From: Serratia fonticola
Lineage (GTDB): Bacteria > Pseudomonadota > Gammaproteobacteria > Enterobacterales > Enterobacteriaceae
Direction of reading: 5' to 3'
DNA length: 64,000 bases
Assembly (NCBI RefSeq): GCF_006715025.1
Contig: NZ_VFMK01000001.1
Span: forward strand, 4,278,001-4,342,000
Part shown: in pieces, positions 41,856 through 51,020 of the stretch
Layout: each line of letters begins with the position of its first letter
Numbering within the stretch: position 1 is the stretch's first letter
Notes under the pieces: generated by a model
Told to the model about the DNA's origin: nothing
Seen by the model: the letters and a program-made list of their open reading frames with translations, nothing else
The model's database searches: none
Translations under genes and position numbers: made by a program

Positions 41856-43925
41856 ATGACTCGCAAACAACGTGCGCTATTTGAACCGGCCCTGGTGCGT
41901 ACCGCGCTGATCGATGCGGTGAAGAAGTTGGACCCGCGCGTCCAGTGGCGCAACCCGGTGATGTTCGTTGTGTACATCGGTAGTATCCTGACTACCGCCA
42001 TCTGGCTGGCGATCCTGTCGGATAATACTGACGGCAGTGCCGCCTTTACCGGCAGCATCTCACTGTGGTTATGGTTTACCGTGCTGTTCGCCAACTTTGC
42101 TGAAGCGTTGGCTGAAGGGCGCAGCAAGGCACAGGCTGAAAGTCTGAAAGGCACCAAGAAAACCAGTTGGGCGAAAAAACTCGCCACGCCGAAACATGAT
42201 GGCGCCACCGAGAGAGTCTCGGCAGAGAGTCTGCGCAAGGGCGATATCGTGCTGGTGGAAGCGGGCGATACCATCCCTTGCGATGGTGAAGTCCTGGAAG
42301 GTGGAGCCTCGGTCGATGAAAGCGCCATTACCGGTGAATCGGCACCGGTAATACGCGAATCCGGTGGTGACTTTTCTTCCGTTACCGGCGGGACGCGAGT
42401 CCTGTCGGACTGGCTGGTTGTGCAGTGCAGTGTCAACCCAGGAGAAACCTTCCTTGACCGCATGATCGCCATGGTGGAAGGCGCCAAACGCCGCAAAACC
42501 CCTAACGAAGTGGCGTTGACCATTTTGCTGATTGCTTTGACCATCGTATTCGTCTTGGCTACCGCGACCCTGTTCCCTTACTCGCAATACAGTGTGACAG
42601 CTGCAGGCAGCGGTACAGTGGTATCAATCACCGTACTGGTTGCCCTGCTGGTCTGTCTGATCCCAACTACCATCGGTGGGTTACTGTCCGCTATCGGTGT
42701 TGCCGGGATGAGCCGCATGCTGGGTGCCAACGTCATCGCGACCAGCGGCCGTGCCGTAGAGGCGGCAGGTGACGTGGATGTCCTGCTGTTGGACAAGACC
42801 GGTACCATCACCTTGGGTAACCGCCAGGCATCAGAGTTTCTGCCTGCTCCTGGCGTCAAAGAACAAGAGCTGGCCGATGCCGCGCAACTCTCTTCTCTCG
42901 CCGATGAAACACCGGAAGGCCGCAGCATTGTCGTATTGGCCAAGCAGCGCTTCAATTTACGCGAGCGCGATTTACAGGCGTTGAACGCCACCTTTGTCCC
43001 CTTCTCTGCACAAACCCGCATGAGCGGTGTCAACGTGCAAGACCGGATGATCCGCAAAGGGGCGGTAGATGCCATTCGTCGTCACGTTGAATCGAATAAT
43101 GGCCACTTCCCACGCGCGGTGGATGACCTGGTGGAAAGCGTAGCGCGCACCGGTGGCACCCCACTGGTGGTTGCCGAAGGACCACGCGTGCTCGGGGTCG
43201 TGGCGCTGAAAGATATCGTCAAAGGTGGGATTAAAGAACGTTTTGCCGAACTGCGTAAAATGGGGATCAAAACGGTGATGATCACCGGGGATAACCGTCT
43301 GACGGCGGCGGCTATCGCTGCCGAAGCCGGTGTTGATGACTTCCTGTCAGAGGCGACACCTGAAGCCAAACTGGCGTTGATCCGCCAGTATCAGGCCGAG
43401 GGTCGTCTGGTCGCAATGACCGGTGACGGCACCAACGATGCTCCGGCATTAGCCCAGGCCGACGTGGCGGTTGCGATGAACTCAGGAACCCAGGCGGCCA
43501 AAGAGGCCGGCAACATGGTTGACCTGGATTCTAACCCCACCAAGCTGATTGAAGTGGTGCACATCGGTAAACAGATGCTGATGACGCGCGGTTCACTGAC
43601 CACCTTCAGTATTGCCAATGACGTAGCGAAATACTTTGCCATCATCCCGGCAGCGTTCGCGGCTACGTATCCGCAATTGAATGCACTAAACGTGATGCAA
43701 CTGCATTCTCCTGCCTCGGCCATTATGTCGGCAGTGATCTTTAACGCGTTGGTGATCGTCTTCCTGATCCCATTAGCACTGAAAGGGGTGAGCTATAAAG
43801 CGATGAGCGCCGCTGCTCTGCTGCGCCGCAACCTGTGGCTGTACGGTGTAGGTGGCCTGCTAGTACCGTTCGTGGGTATCAAGCTGATCGACCTGCTGCT
43901 GACCGCGCTGAATATGGCCGGCTAA
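41856..43925 (+). CDS. kdpB: K(+)-transporting ATPase ATP-binding subunit
   Basis: P-type ATPase energising KdpA. 689 residues. Features in order: actuator TGES motif (ITGESAPVI), phosphorylated Asp313 in LLLDKTGTITLGN, nucleotide-binding KGAVDAIRRH, and the hinge MTGDGTNDAPALAQADVAVAMN. AAAAGAGAGAAC lies before the ATG, a weaker ribosome site than those of kdpF and kdpC. Confidence 0.97.
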   Translation: MTRKQRALFEPALVRTALIDAVKKLDPRVQWRNPVMFVVYIGSILTTAIWLAILSDNTDGSAAFTGSISLWLWFTVLFANFAEALAEGRSKAQAESLKGTKKTSWAKKLATPKHDGATERVSAESLRKGDIVLVEAGDTIPCDGEVLEGGASVDESAITGESAPVIRESGGDFSSVTGGTRVLSDWLVVQCSVNPGETFLDRMIAMVEGAKRRKTPNEVALTILLIALTIVFVLATATLFPYSQYSVTAAGSGTVVSITVLVALLVCLIPTTIGGLLSAIGVAGMSRMLGANVIATSGRAVEAAGDVDVLLLDKTGTITLGNRQASEFLPAPGVKEQELADAAQLSSLADETPEGRSIVVLAKQRFNLRERDLQALNATFVPFSAQTRMSGVNVQDRMIRKGAVDAIRRHVESNNGHFPRAVDDLVESVARTGGTPLVVAEGPRVLGVVALKDIVKGGIKERFAELRKMGIKTVMITGDNRLTAAAIAAEAGVDDFLSEATPEAKLALIRQYQAEGRLVAMTGDGTNDAPALAQADVAVAMNSGTQAAKEAGNMVDLDSNPTKLIEVVHIGKQMLMTRGSLTTFSIANDVAKYFAIIPAAFAATYPQLNALNVMQLHSPASAIMSAVIFNALVIVFLIPLALKGVSYKAMSAAALLRRNLWLYGVGGLLVPFVGIKLIDLLLTALNMAG

Positions 43926-43940
43926 GATAACGAGGAATTT

Positions 43941-44513
43941 ATGATGTCTTATTTACGTCCTTCTCTGGTTATGCTGATCCTGCTAACGCTGATCACCGGT
44001 ATCGCCTACCCTTTGTTAACCACCGGGCTGTCGCAGTTGCTATTCACCGGTGCGGCCAACGGATCTCTGCTCTACCAAGGAGACAAAGTGGTCGGCTCGG
44101 CATTAATTGGCCAGAACTTCACCAAACCGGGTTATTTCTGGAGTCGTCCTTCCGACACTTCTGATTCAGCCTATAATCCGATGGCATCAGGCGGCAGTAA
44201 CCTGGCGACCACCAACCCGGCGCTGGATAAAGCCATCGCCGAGCGAGTGAAACAGTTACGTCAGGCCGATCCGGCCATGAGCGGGCCAATTCCGGTTGAT
44301 CTGCTGACGGCTTCCGGGAGTGGTCTGGATCCCCAGATCTCTGTTGCCGCAGCACAGTATCAAGTCGCGCGTGTCGCCAACGCCCGTCATCTACCGCAAG
44401 CGCAAATCGCCAAATTGATTGAGGAAAACACCGATCGCGCAACGCCCAACTTTATGGGTGAATCAGTAGTAAACGTGCTGAAACTGAATATGGCGTTGGA
44501 TGCGCTGAAATAG
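43941..44513 (+). CDS. kdpC: K(+)-transporting ATPase subunit KdpC
   Basis: Single-pass chaperone-like subunit that increases ATP affinity of KdpB. 190 residues; membrane helix about 10-32, then periplasmic motifs GSALIGQNFTKPGYFWSRPS, PVDLLTASGSGLDPQIS and a conserved ENTDRAT. Two adjacent ATG codons could start it; ACGAGGAATTT precedes. 15 bp after kdpB. Confidence 0.96.
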   Translation: MMSYLRPSLVMLILLTLITGIAYPLLTTGLSQLLFTGAANGSLLYQGDKVVGSALIGQNFTKPGYFWSRPSDTSDSAYNPMASGGSNLATTNPALDKAIAERVKQLRQADPAMSGPIPVDLLTASGSGLDPQISVAAAQYQVARVANARHLPQAQIAKLIEENTDRATPNFMGESVVNVLKLNMALDALK

Positions 44514-44712
44514 GACTAACTAACCGTGTTTAATACCGCGACACCAAAAGCTTGAGGCAGGTGGGAGTTATGCAGGTTAACCGACCGTTGAGCGCATGGA
44601 TGCGCGATTCGAGCCCCCAGAGACGGGTTCACGGCGTGTCGGTGTTCTGTATGACTCTCATCTGTAGCATTATTAGGCACAGCAATTTAGTTAATAAGGA
44701 TAAACAACTCTG
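44514..44712 (+). other. Structured spacer between kdpC and kdpD
   Basis: About 200 bp without a gene, whereas kdpC and kdpD are nearly contiguous in E. coli. It contains a perfect hairpin GCGCAT-GG-ATGCGC (44592-44605) and further GC-rich palindromic sequence to 44645, similar in part to the interior of the element at 54371 (GAGCGCATAAATGCGC). AATAAGGATAAACAACTCTG forms the kdpD leader with a weak ribosome binding site. Confidence 0.6.
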
Positions 44713-47406
44713 ATGGTGGATGAAGAACAGCAACGGCCCGATCCCGACAGCCTGCTGGCGTTGGCCAATGAAAAACCGCGCGGCAAACTGAAAGTGTTCT
44801 TTGGCGCTTGTGCCGGGGTAGGCAAAACTTACGCGATGCTGCAAGAAGCCCAACGGCAAAGAGCACAGGGGCTTGACGTGCTGATTGGCGTGGTCGAAAC
44901 CCATGGCCGTAGTGAAACGGCTGCGCTGCTCGATGGCCTGACAATCCTGCCACAAAAACGTATCCAGCACCGTGGACGCCTGCTGCAGGAATTCGATCTG
45001 GATGCCGCTCTGGCCCGCCACCCGGCCCTGATCCTGATGGACGAACTGGCACACAGTAATGCCTACGGTTCACGTCACCCCAAACGCTGGCAGGATGTGG
45101 AAGAGTTGCTGGATGCCGGCATCGACGTGTTGACCACGGTTAACGTCCAGCATCTGGAGAGCCTCAATGACGTCGTTGGCGGCGTTACCGGGGTTCGGGT
45201 CAGGGAAACCGTGCCCGATCACGTTTTCGATGAAGCCACAGAAGTAGTTCTGGTGGATCTGCCGCCAGACGATCTGCGCCAGCGATTAAATGAGGGCAAA
45301 GTCTATATCCCAGGCCAAGCCGAGCGCGCCATTGAGCACTTCTTCCGTAAAGGTAACCTGATCGCCCTACGTGAATTGGCGCTACGCCGAACGGCGGACC
45401 GCGTTGACGATCAGATGCGTGCCTTTCGTGATAACCAAGGCCGAGAAAAAGTCTGGCACACACGAGACAGCATTCTGTTGTGTGTTGGCCACAATAGCGG
45501 TAACGAAAAACTGGTGCGCATTGCCGCACGCCTCGCCGCACGCCTAGGCTGCCACTGGCATGCGGTTTACGTTGAAACCCCGAAACTGCACCGGTTACCT
45601 GAAAGCCAGCGGCGAGCTATCCTGCGCGCACTTCGGCTGGCGCAAGAGTTGGGGGCTGAAACCGCCACGCTTTCCGACCCCTCCGAAGAGCGCGCCGTAT
45701 TGCGTTATGCCCGTGAACATAACCTGGGCAAGATCATTATCGGCCGCCGGGGCGAACAGCGCTGGAAACTGCGTGGCAGCTTTGCCGACCGCCTTGGCCA
45801 CCTCGGCCCGGATCTCGATCTGGTGATCGTAGCGCTGGAAAACGATACGCCACTCCCCCAAACCAAAGATCACGACGGCCGCCCTTTTGCCGAGAAATGG
45901 CGTTTTCAGTTACGCGGTTGTGCCGTTGCCGTCGCGCTATGTGCCCTTATCACGCTGATGTCTCAGTGGCTGCTGCCCGGTATTGATTCCGCCAACCTGG
46001 TGATGGTGTATCTGCTCGGGGTGGCTATTGTCGCGCTGTTCTTTGGCCGCTGGCCCTCGGTACTGGCTGCGGTGATAAACGTGGCCAGCTTCGATCTGTT
46101 TTTCGTCCAGCCCGAATGGTCTTTTGCCGTTAGCGATATGCAATATCTGCTGACCTTTGCCGTCATGCTGATCGTCGGCATCACTATTGGTAATCTGACC
46201 GCCGGAGTACGTTATCAAGCCCGGGTAGCACGCTATCGGGAACAACGGGCACGGCATCTGTATGAAATGTCCCGAGGGCTCAGCCAGGCATTGAGCAAAG
46301 AAGATATCGCCAAAACCAGCCGCCACTTTCTCTCCAGCAGTTTCCAGGCCAAGACCGTGCTACTGCTGCCGCAGGAGGATGGTGTACTGAAACAAATGGT
46401 CGGGGAAGAAGGCGGCCTGCTGTCCGTGGATGAGGCCATCGCACGCTGGAGTTATGATAAAGGCCTGCCGGCAGGCGCAGGCACGGATACGTTGCCTGGC
46501 GTCCCCTATCAGTTGTTACCCATCCGCAACACTAAACAGACCTTTGGTCTGTTGGCCATCGAACCAAATAACCTGCGCCAGTTGATGGTGCCGGAACAAC
46601 AGCGGCTGCTTCAGACGTTTGCCGTTTTGATCGCCAGCGCACTTGAACGCTTGCATCTGGCACGCAGTGCCGAAGAAGCCAAGCTGGATGCCGAGCGCGA
46701 ACAGCTGCGTAACTCGCTGCTGGCCGCCCTTTCGCACGATCTGCGTACCCCTCTCACCGTGCTGTTTGGTCAGGCAGAAATTCTGACGTTGGATTTGGCG
46801 GCGGAAGGTTCCAGCCATGCACCACAAGCCAGCCAAATCCGCCAACAGGTATTGAGCACGACACGTCTGGTGAACAACTTACTGGACATGGCACGTATTC
46901 AATCCGGCGGTTTTAACCTGCGCAAAGAGTGGCAATCGCTGGAAGAGATCGTCGGGGCATCACTGCATATGCTGGAACCACTACTGACGCTGCATGAAAT
47001 CCGGGTTGAGCTACCGCAAGAGATGGTCTTGATCAACTGTGACGGCAGCTTGTTGGAGCGGGTGTTCACTAACCTGTTGGAAAATGCCAATAAATATGCC
47101 GGAGCCGATGCTATCATTGGCATACGTGCCCGCACCCTGCCAGAATGGTTGGAAGTGGAGGTTTGGGATAACGGCCCGGGTATCCCGGCAGAACAAACAC
47201 AGCTCATCTTCGATAAGTTCTCGCGCGGTAATAAGGAGTCTGCAATTCCGGGCGTTGGCTTGGGGTTAGCGATTTGTCGTGCCATTATTGAAGTACACGA
47301 TGGCCGCATCTGGGCAGAAAACCGCGAAGAAGGCGGAGCCAGTTTCCGCTTTATGCTACCGCTGGAAAAAGCCCCCGAGATGGAGGGTGAAGACTTTGAC
47401 TTATAA
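44713..47406 (+). CDS. kdpD: Osmosensitive K(+) sensor histidine kinase
   Basis: Membrane sensor that phosphorylates KdpE when K+ is limiting. 897 residues. N-terminal KdpD domain with Walker A GACAGVGKTYAM (about 31-42), a universal-stress-protein-like domain (about 250-375), four membrane helices (about 400-500), GAF-like region, then the kinase: phospho-acceptor His675 in LAALSHDLRTPLT and ATP-site motifs NLLENANKYA, DNGPGIP and GVGLGLAICR. Overlap with kdpE control is by an 18-bp gap. Confidence 0.97.
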   Translation: MVDEEQQRPDPDSLLALANEKPRGKLKVFFGACAGVGKTYAMLQEAQRQRAQGLDVLIGVVETHGRSETAALLDGLTILPQKRIQHRGRLLQEFDLDAALARHPALILMDELAHSNAYGSRHPKRWQDVEELLDAGIDVLTTVNVQHLESLNDVVGGVTGVRVRETVPDHVFDEATEVVLVDLPPDDLRQRLNEGKVYIPGQAERAIEHFFRKGNLIALRELALRRTADRVDDQMRAFRDNQGREKVWHTRDSILLCVGHNSGNEKLVRIAARLAARLGCHWHAVYVETPKLHRLPESQRRAILRALRLAQELGAETATLSDPSEERAVLRYAREHNLGKIIIGRRGEQRWKLRGSFADRLGHLGPDLDLVIVALENDTPLPQTKDHDGRPFAEKWRFQLRGCAVAVALCALITLMSQWLLPGIDSANLVMVYLLGVAIVALFFGRWPSVLAAVINVASFDLFFVQPEWSFAVSDMQYLLTFAVMLIVGITIGNLTAGVRYQARVARYREQRARHLYEMSRGLSQALSKEDIAKTSRHFLSSSFQAKTVLLLPQEDGVLKQMVGEEGGLLSVDEAIARWSYDKGLPAGAGTDTLPGVPYQLLPIRNTKQTFGLLAIEPNNLRQLMVPEQQRLLQTFAVLIASALERLHLARSAEEAKLDAEREQLRNSLLAALSHDLRTPLTVLFGQAEILTLDLAAEGSSHAPQASQIRQQVLSTTRLVNNLLDMARIQSGGFNLRKEWQSLEEIVGASLHMLEPLLTLHEIRVELPQEMVLINCDGSLLERVFTNLLENANKYAGADAIIGIRARTLPEWLEVEVWDNGPGIPAEQTQLIFDKFSRGNKESAIPGVGLGLAICRAIIEVHDGRIWAENREEGGASFRFMLPLEKAPEMEGEDFDL

Positions 47407-47424
47407 CCGAATGACAGAGGCACA

Positions 47425-48114
47425 GTGACCACATCGCCAACCAACATCCTGATTGTTGAAGACGAGAAAGAGATCCGCCGCTTCGTGCGTACCGCGCTGG
47501 AGAGTGAAGGCCTGCGGGTGTTTGAAAGTGAAACGCTGCAGCGTGGGCTGATTGAAGCGGGCACGCGCAAGCCTGATCTGATTATTCTCGATCTGGGGTT
47601 GCCGGATGGCGACGGGTTGAACTATATCCGCGATCTGCGCCAATGGAGCAGCATTCCGGTGATTGTGCTTTCCGCACGTAATGCCGAAGAGGACAAGATT
47701 GCCGCATTGGATGCCGGGGCAGACGACTATCTCAGCAAACCCTTTGGTATCGGCGAGCTGTTGGCACGGGTTCGCGTGGCACTGCGTCGCCACTCCAGCA
47801 GCCAACAGGAAAGCCCGCTGGTATGCTTTTCGGATATCACTGTCGATCTGATCAACCGCAGCGTATTACGTAATGGTGAGGACCTTCACCTGACGCCCAT
47901 CGAGTTTCGGTTGCTGGCAGAACTGTTGGCCAACTCTGGCAAGGTGATTACCCAGCGCCAGTTACTCAGCCACGTCTGGGGGCCAAACTATGTCGAACAC
48001 AGCCATTACCTGCGGATTTACATGGGTCACTTGCGGCAGAAACTGGAGGCCGATCCGGCGCGGCCCAGGCATCTACTCACTGAGACCGGCGTCGGTTATC
48101 GGTTTATGCCCTGA
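47425..48114 (+). CDS. kdpE: Response regulator KdpE
   Basis: OmpR-type activator of kdpFABC. 229 residues starting at GTG (47425). Receiver domain with acidic pair E12/D13 (IVEDEKE), phosphorylated Asp56 (LIILDLGLPDGDG) and Lys in LSKPFGIGELLARV; winged-helix DNA-binding domain about 130-229 with LTPIEFRLLAELL and RIYMGHLRQKLE. The matching operator is seen upstream of kdpF. Confidence 0.96.
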   Translation: MTTSPTNILIVEDEKEIRRFVRTALESEGLRVFESETLQRGLIEAGTRKPDLIILDLGLPDGDGLNYIRDLRQWSSIPVIVLSARNAEEDKIAALDAGADDYLSKPFGIGELLARVRVALRRHSSSQQESPLVCFSDITVDLINRSVLRNGEDLHLTPIEFRLLAELLANSGKVITQRQLLSHVWGPNYVEHSHYLRIYMGHLRQKLEADPARPRHLLTETGVGYRFMP

Positions 48115-48122
48115 CCTCACCA

Positions 48123-48140
48123 GGCGCCGTATACGGCGCC
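48123..48140. terminator. Palindrome between convergent kdpE and DUF3861 genes
   Basis: GGCGCCGTATACGGCGCC is a perfect 18-bp palindrome lying just between two convergent stop codons. A strong hairpin but without a T tract; probably a shared bidirectional end signal. Confidence 0.5.
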
Positions 48141-48141
48141 C

Positions 48142-48441
48142 TTACTCTCGCCCTCCTTTCTTCAGGCCGATCATAAATTCTTTAAAAGCGTCCCGCAGCG
48201 GTTCAAACAGCGGATGCTTGCGATTCTCCATCATCACTTCAGAAAACAGCTTCAGCCCGACGGCAAATGCTGCGCTATTCTGTGCCCCGAAGTTCAAATC
48301 CTCCCGCCCTTGGATACGCTCGACAATCGCAAGAATGTCGTCATGATTTTCAACTTCGAACACCAGTTCGGGTTTCTCTACCGGCTCCCCTTTGCGATCG
48401 GTTAATGCTTCAACGGTAATACGGAAACGATGGCCTGGCAT
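48142..48441 (-). CDS. DUF3861 family protein
   Basis: A 99-residue soluble protein starting MPGHRFRITVEALTDRKGEP, with the family features of an N-terminal GHRxRIxVE strand, a central LVFEVENHDD segment and an Asn/Phe-rich helix (LNFGAQNSAAFAVGLKLFSE). No function is known. Its ATG overlaps the stop of the upstream PadR-type regulator gene (TGATG), so the two are co-expressed and it may belong to that regulator's target unit. Confidence 0.85.
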   Translation of the reverse strand: MPGHRFRITVEALTDRKGEPVEKPELVFEVENHDDILAIVERIQGREDLNFGAQNSAAFAVGLKLFSEVMMENRKHPLFEPLRDAFKEFMIGLKKGGRE

Positions 48442-49112
48442 CAGTTATTCTCCTGGGATTGCTGTGGTTGTGCCATTTCGGCTTCGATCGCCTCTACGGC
48501 GGTCAGCAGTGCCTGGTTGATGCGCTCAACCTGCTCCTGCGTCAAATCCGCACGCATCATATTGCCACGCAACAAATAACGCAGGCGGTGCATGACTTCA
48601 GAAATCCCTTCGGCCAAGTTGCCCTCATGGCGACGGTGGTGTTCGGTCGCTGCCAAGCGCGCAAAAATCACGTCTACGGCGGCTTGGTGCTTTTGTAATT
48701 CCTGCTTGCCAAGTTCGGTGATTTGGTAGCTTTTACGCCCGTTCCCCGGGTTAGCTGGCGCGAGGAAGTCCTGTTCTTCCAGCAACGTCAGGGTTGGATA
48801 AATCACGCCAGGGCTTGGCACATACAGGCCAGAAGAGGCTTCTTCAATCGCCTTGATCAGTTCGTAGCCATGGCTCGGGTTGCGCGCGACCAGCGCCAAC
48901 AGTACCAGACGCAGATCGCCGTGCTCAAACAGACGATGGCGACCACGTCCGCCACGGCCATGTTCTTCTCCATCATGGCCGCTACGTTGGTAATCTTCCC
49001 GACCTCTTCCGCCAAAATGATGACGACCGCCGCGGCGATGGTGGCCATGCCCCTCCTCCCGACATTCGTGGTGGTCGTGCGAGTGATGGCGTGCAAATCG
49101 ATGAAACATCAT
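48441..49112 (-). CDS. PadR-family regulator with His-rich N-terminus (YqjI-like)
   Basis: 223 residues from the ATG after AAGAGGTAACTATC. The first 65 residues are rich in His, Gly, Arg and Asp (HHSHDHHECREEGHGHH), a metal-binding tail like that of E. coli YqjI, the iron/nickel-responsive repressor of yqjH. A PadR winged-helix domain follows at about 66-140 (LRLVLLALVARNPSHGYELI, SPGVIYPTLTLLEEQ), then a helical C-terminal dimerisation region. Tandem palindromes upstream suggest autoregulation. No yqjH-like gene is adjacent here. The YqjI assignment is by architecture. Confidence 0.85.
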   Translation of the reverse strand: MMFHRFARHHSHDHHECREEGHGHHRRGGRHHFGGRGREDYQRSGHDGEEHGRGGRGRHRLFEHGDLRLVLLALVARNPSHGYELIKAIEEASSGLYVPSPGVIYPTLTLLEEQDFLAPANPGNGRKSYQITELGKQELQKHQAAVDVIFARLAATEHHRRHEGNLAEGISEVMHRLRYLLRGNMMRADLTQEQVERINQALLTAVEAIEAEMAQPQQSQENN

Positions 49113-49151
49113 GATAGTTACCTCTTGGGTTGAAAATAGCATTATCGAGCC

Positions 49152-49241
49152 ATTTAGATACATCTAAATTGATTCGATATATCTAATCTAGATCGATATA
49201 TCTAAATGCACAAGAGGAAAATTAAAATTAGATATATCTAA
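49152..49241. promoter_or_regulatory. Array of TTAGATATATCTAA-type operators
   Basis: ATTTAGATACATCTAAAT (49152-49169) and TTAGATATATCTAA (49228-49241) are perfect palindromes. Between them CGATATATCTAA (49175-49186) and TAGATCGATATATCTAAA (49189-49206) repeat the ATATCTAA half site. Four related sites in 90 bp, 40 to 130 bp upstream of the PadR-type gene, indicate cooperative binding, most likely by that regulator. Confidence 0.75.
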
Positions 49242-49252
49242 ATCTCAGGCAT

Positions 49253-49278
49253 AAAAAAAGCGCTGTAAAAACAGCGCC
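49253..49278 (-). terminator. Terminator of pgm
   Basis: GCGCTGT and ACAGCGC form a 7-bp stem with a 4-nt loop, followed on the minus strand by TTTTTTT. Confidence 0.85.
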
Positions 49279-49299
49279 TTATTATTATTGACGAGAAGG

Positions 49300-50943
49300 T
49301 TACTTGGCTGAGGCCAGTACCTCACTGACGATCTCAACCGCTTCACGCTCGATCTTTTCACGGTGCTCTGCACCCAGGAAGCTTTCGCAGTAGATCTTGT
49401 ACGCCTCTTCGGTGCCTGAAGGACGAGCAGCAAACCAGCCATTGTCGGTCATCACTTTCAGTCCACCGATGGAAGCACCGTTACCCGGTGCAGCCGTCAG
49501 GCGCGCAGTGATAGGATCCCCCGCCAACGTGCTGGCTTTCACCATTTCTGGGGACAACTTGGACAGCGCCGCTTTCTGCGCTGAGGTTGCAGGCGCCTGA
49601 AGACGATTATAACTTGGTGCCCCAAAGCGTTTAGCCAGATCGTCATAGTGGTGCTGCGGATTCTCACCGGTTACCGCGGTGATTTCCGCCGCCAGCAGGC
49701 ACATGATGATACCGTCTTTATCAGTAGACCAAGGTGTCCCGTTGAAGCGCAGGAACGAAGCCCCAGCGCTCTCTTCACCACCGAACCCAAAGCTGCCGTC
49801 AAACAGACCATCAACAAACCATTTGAAACCAACCGGTACTTCCACCAGTTTACGGCCCAGATCGGCCACCACGCGGTCGATCATGGCACTGGAAACCAGC
49901 GTTTTGCCCACGGCAACGTTAGCACCCCACTGCGGACGGTGCTGGAACAGGTAATTGATGGCAACGGCCAGATAATGGTTCGGGTTCATCAGGCCAGCTG
50001 GCGTAACGATACCGTGGCGGTCATAGTCAGGATCGTTGGCAAACGCCAGATCGAACTTGTCACGCAGGGCCAACAGACCCGCCATAGCCGACTCGGACGA
50101 GCAGTCCATACGGATGATGCCGTCATGATCGAGGTGCATAAAACGGAACGTCTGATCGATGGAGTCATTAACCAGCGTCAGATCCAGTTTGTAATGCTCG
50201 GCAATACGCTGCCAGTAGGCAATGCCGGAACCACCCAGCGGGTCAACTCCCAGCTTCAGCCCCGCACGTTGGATGGCGGGCATATCAACGATATCCACCA
50301 GCCCTTCAACGTAAGGTTGCACCAGATCCTGCGCATGTAGATGGCCGCCATTCCAGGCTTTATCCAGCGACTGACGTTGAACGCCCTGTAGCTTGAGCGT
50401 CAGCAGTTCGTTGGCACGCTTTTCGATAACGGAAGTCAGGTTGGTATCGGCGGGGCCACCATTTGGCGGATTGTATTTAATGCCGCCATCTTCTGGCGGG
50501 TTATGCGAAGGCGTGATCACGATACCGTCGGCCTGTGCTCCCCCTTTGCGGTTATAGCAAAGAATAGCGTGTGACACGGCAGGGGTTGGCGTAAACCCGT
50601 TGTTTTCCTGGACAATAACGTCAACACCGTTGGCCGTTAACACTTCCAGCACGGAAATAAAAGCGGGCTCAGACAGCGCATGGGTGTCTTTACCCACATA
50701 GCACGGCCCCGTGGTCCCCTGCTGGCGACGTACTTCGGCAATCGCCTGGGCAATCGCCAGAATATGCGCTTCATTAAAGCTCTGACGTAGCGCACTGCCA
50801 CGATGCCCTGATGTGCCAAATTTTACCGCATGAGCCGGATTACCAGCTTCAGGTTGTAGTACATAGTACTGCGACGTCAGTTGCGCTACGTTGATCAAAT
50901 CACTTTGCTGAGCGGGTTGCCCGGCACGTGGGTCATTCGCCAT
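49300..50943 (-). CDS. pgm: Phosphoglucomutase (alpha-D-glucose)
   Basis: Interconverts glucose 1-phosphate and glucose 6-phosphate, linking glycogen, trehalose and cell-wall sugar-nucleotide synthesis to glycolysis. 547 residues (E. coli 546). Phosphoserine loop in ITPSHNPPEDGG, metal loop DPDYDRHG, sugar loop GGEESAGASFLRF and phosphate-binding RPSGTEEAYKIY. 77 bp downstream of seqA, as in E. coli. Confidence 0.97.
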   Translation of the reverse strand: MANDPRAGQPAQQSDLINVAQLTSQYYVLQPEAGNPAHAVKFGTSGHRGSALRQSFNEAHILAIAQAIAEVRRQQGTTGPCYVGKDTHALSEPAFISVLEVLTANGVDVIVQENNGFTPTPAVSHAILCYNRKGGAQADGIVITPSHNPPEDGGIKYNPPNGGPADTNLTSVIEKRANELLTLKLQGVQRQSLDKAWNGGHLHAQDLVQPYVEGLVDIVDMPAIQRAGLKLGVDPLGGSGIAYWQRIAEHYKLDLTLVNDSIDQTFRFMHLDHDGIIRMDCSSESAMAGLLALRDKFDLAFANDPDYDRHGIVTPAGLMNPNHYLAVAINYLFQHRPQWGANVAVGKTLVSSAMIDRVVADLGRKLVEVPVGFKWFVDGLFDGSFGFGGEESAGASFLRFNGTPWSTDKDGIIMCLLAAEITAVTGENPQHHYDDLAKRFGAPSYNRLQAPATSAQKAALSKLSPEMVKASTLAGDPITARLTAAPGNGASIGGLKVMTDNGWFAARPSGTEEAYKIYCESFLGAEHREKIEREAVEIVSEVLASAK

Positions 50944-51020
50944 CGACTCTCTCCCTCTATGCCAGTACCGTGGCCGGGCAATGAGTCGCTTACGGCCACC
51001 GTGACGGGCTGTTCGCTAAA

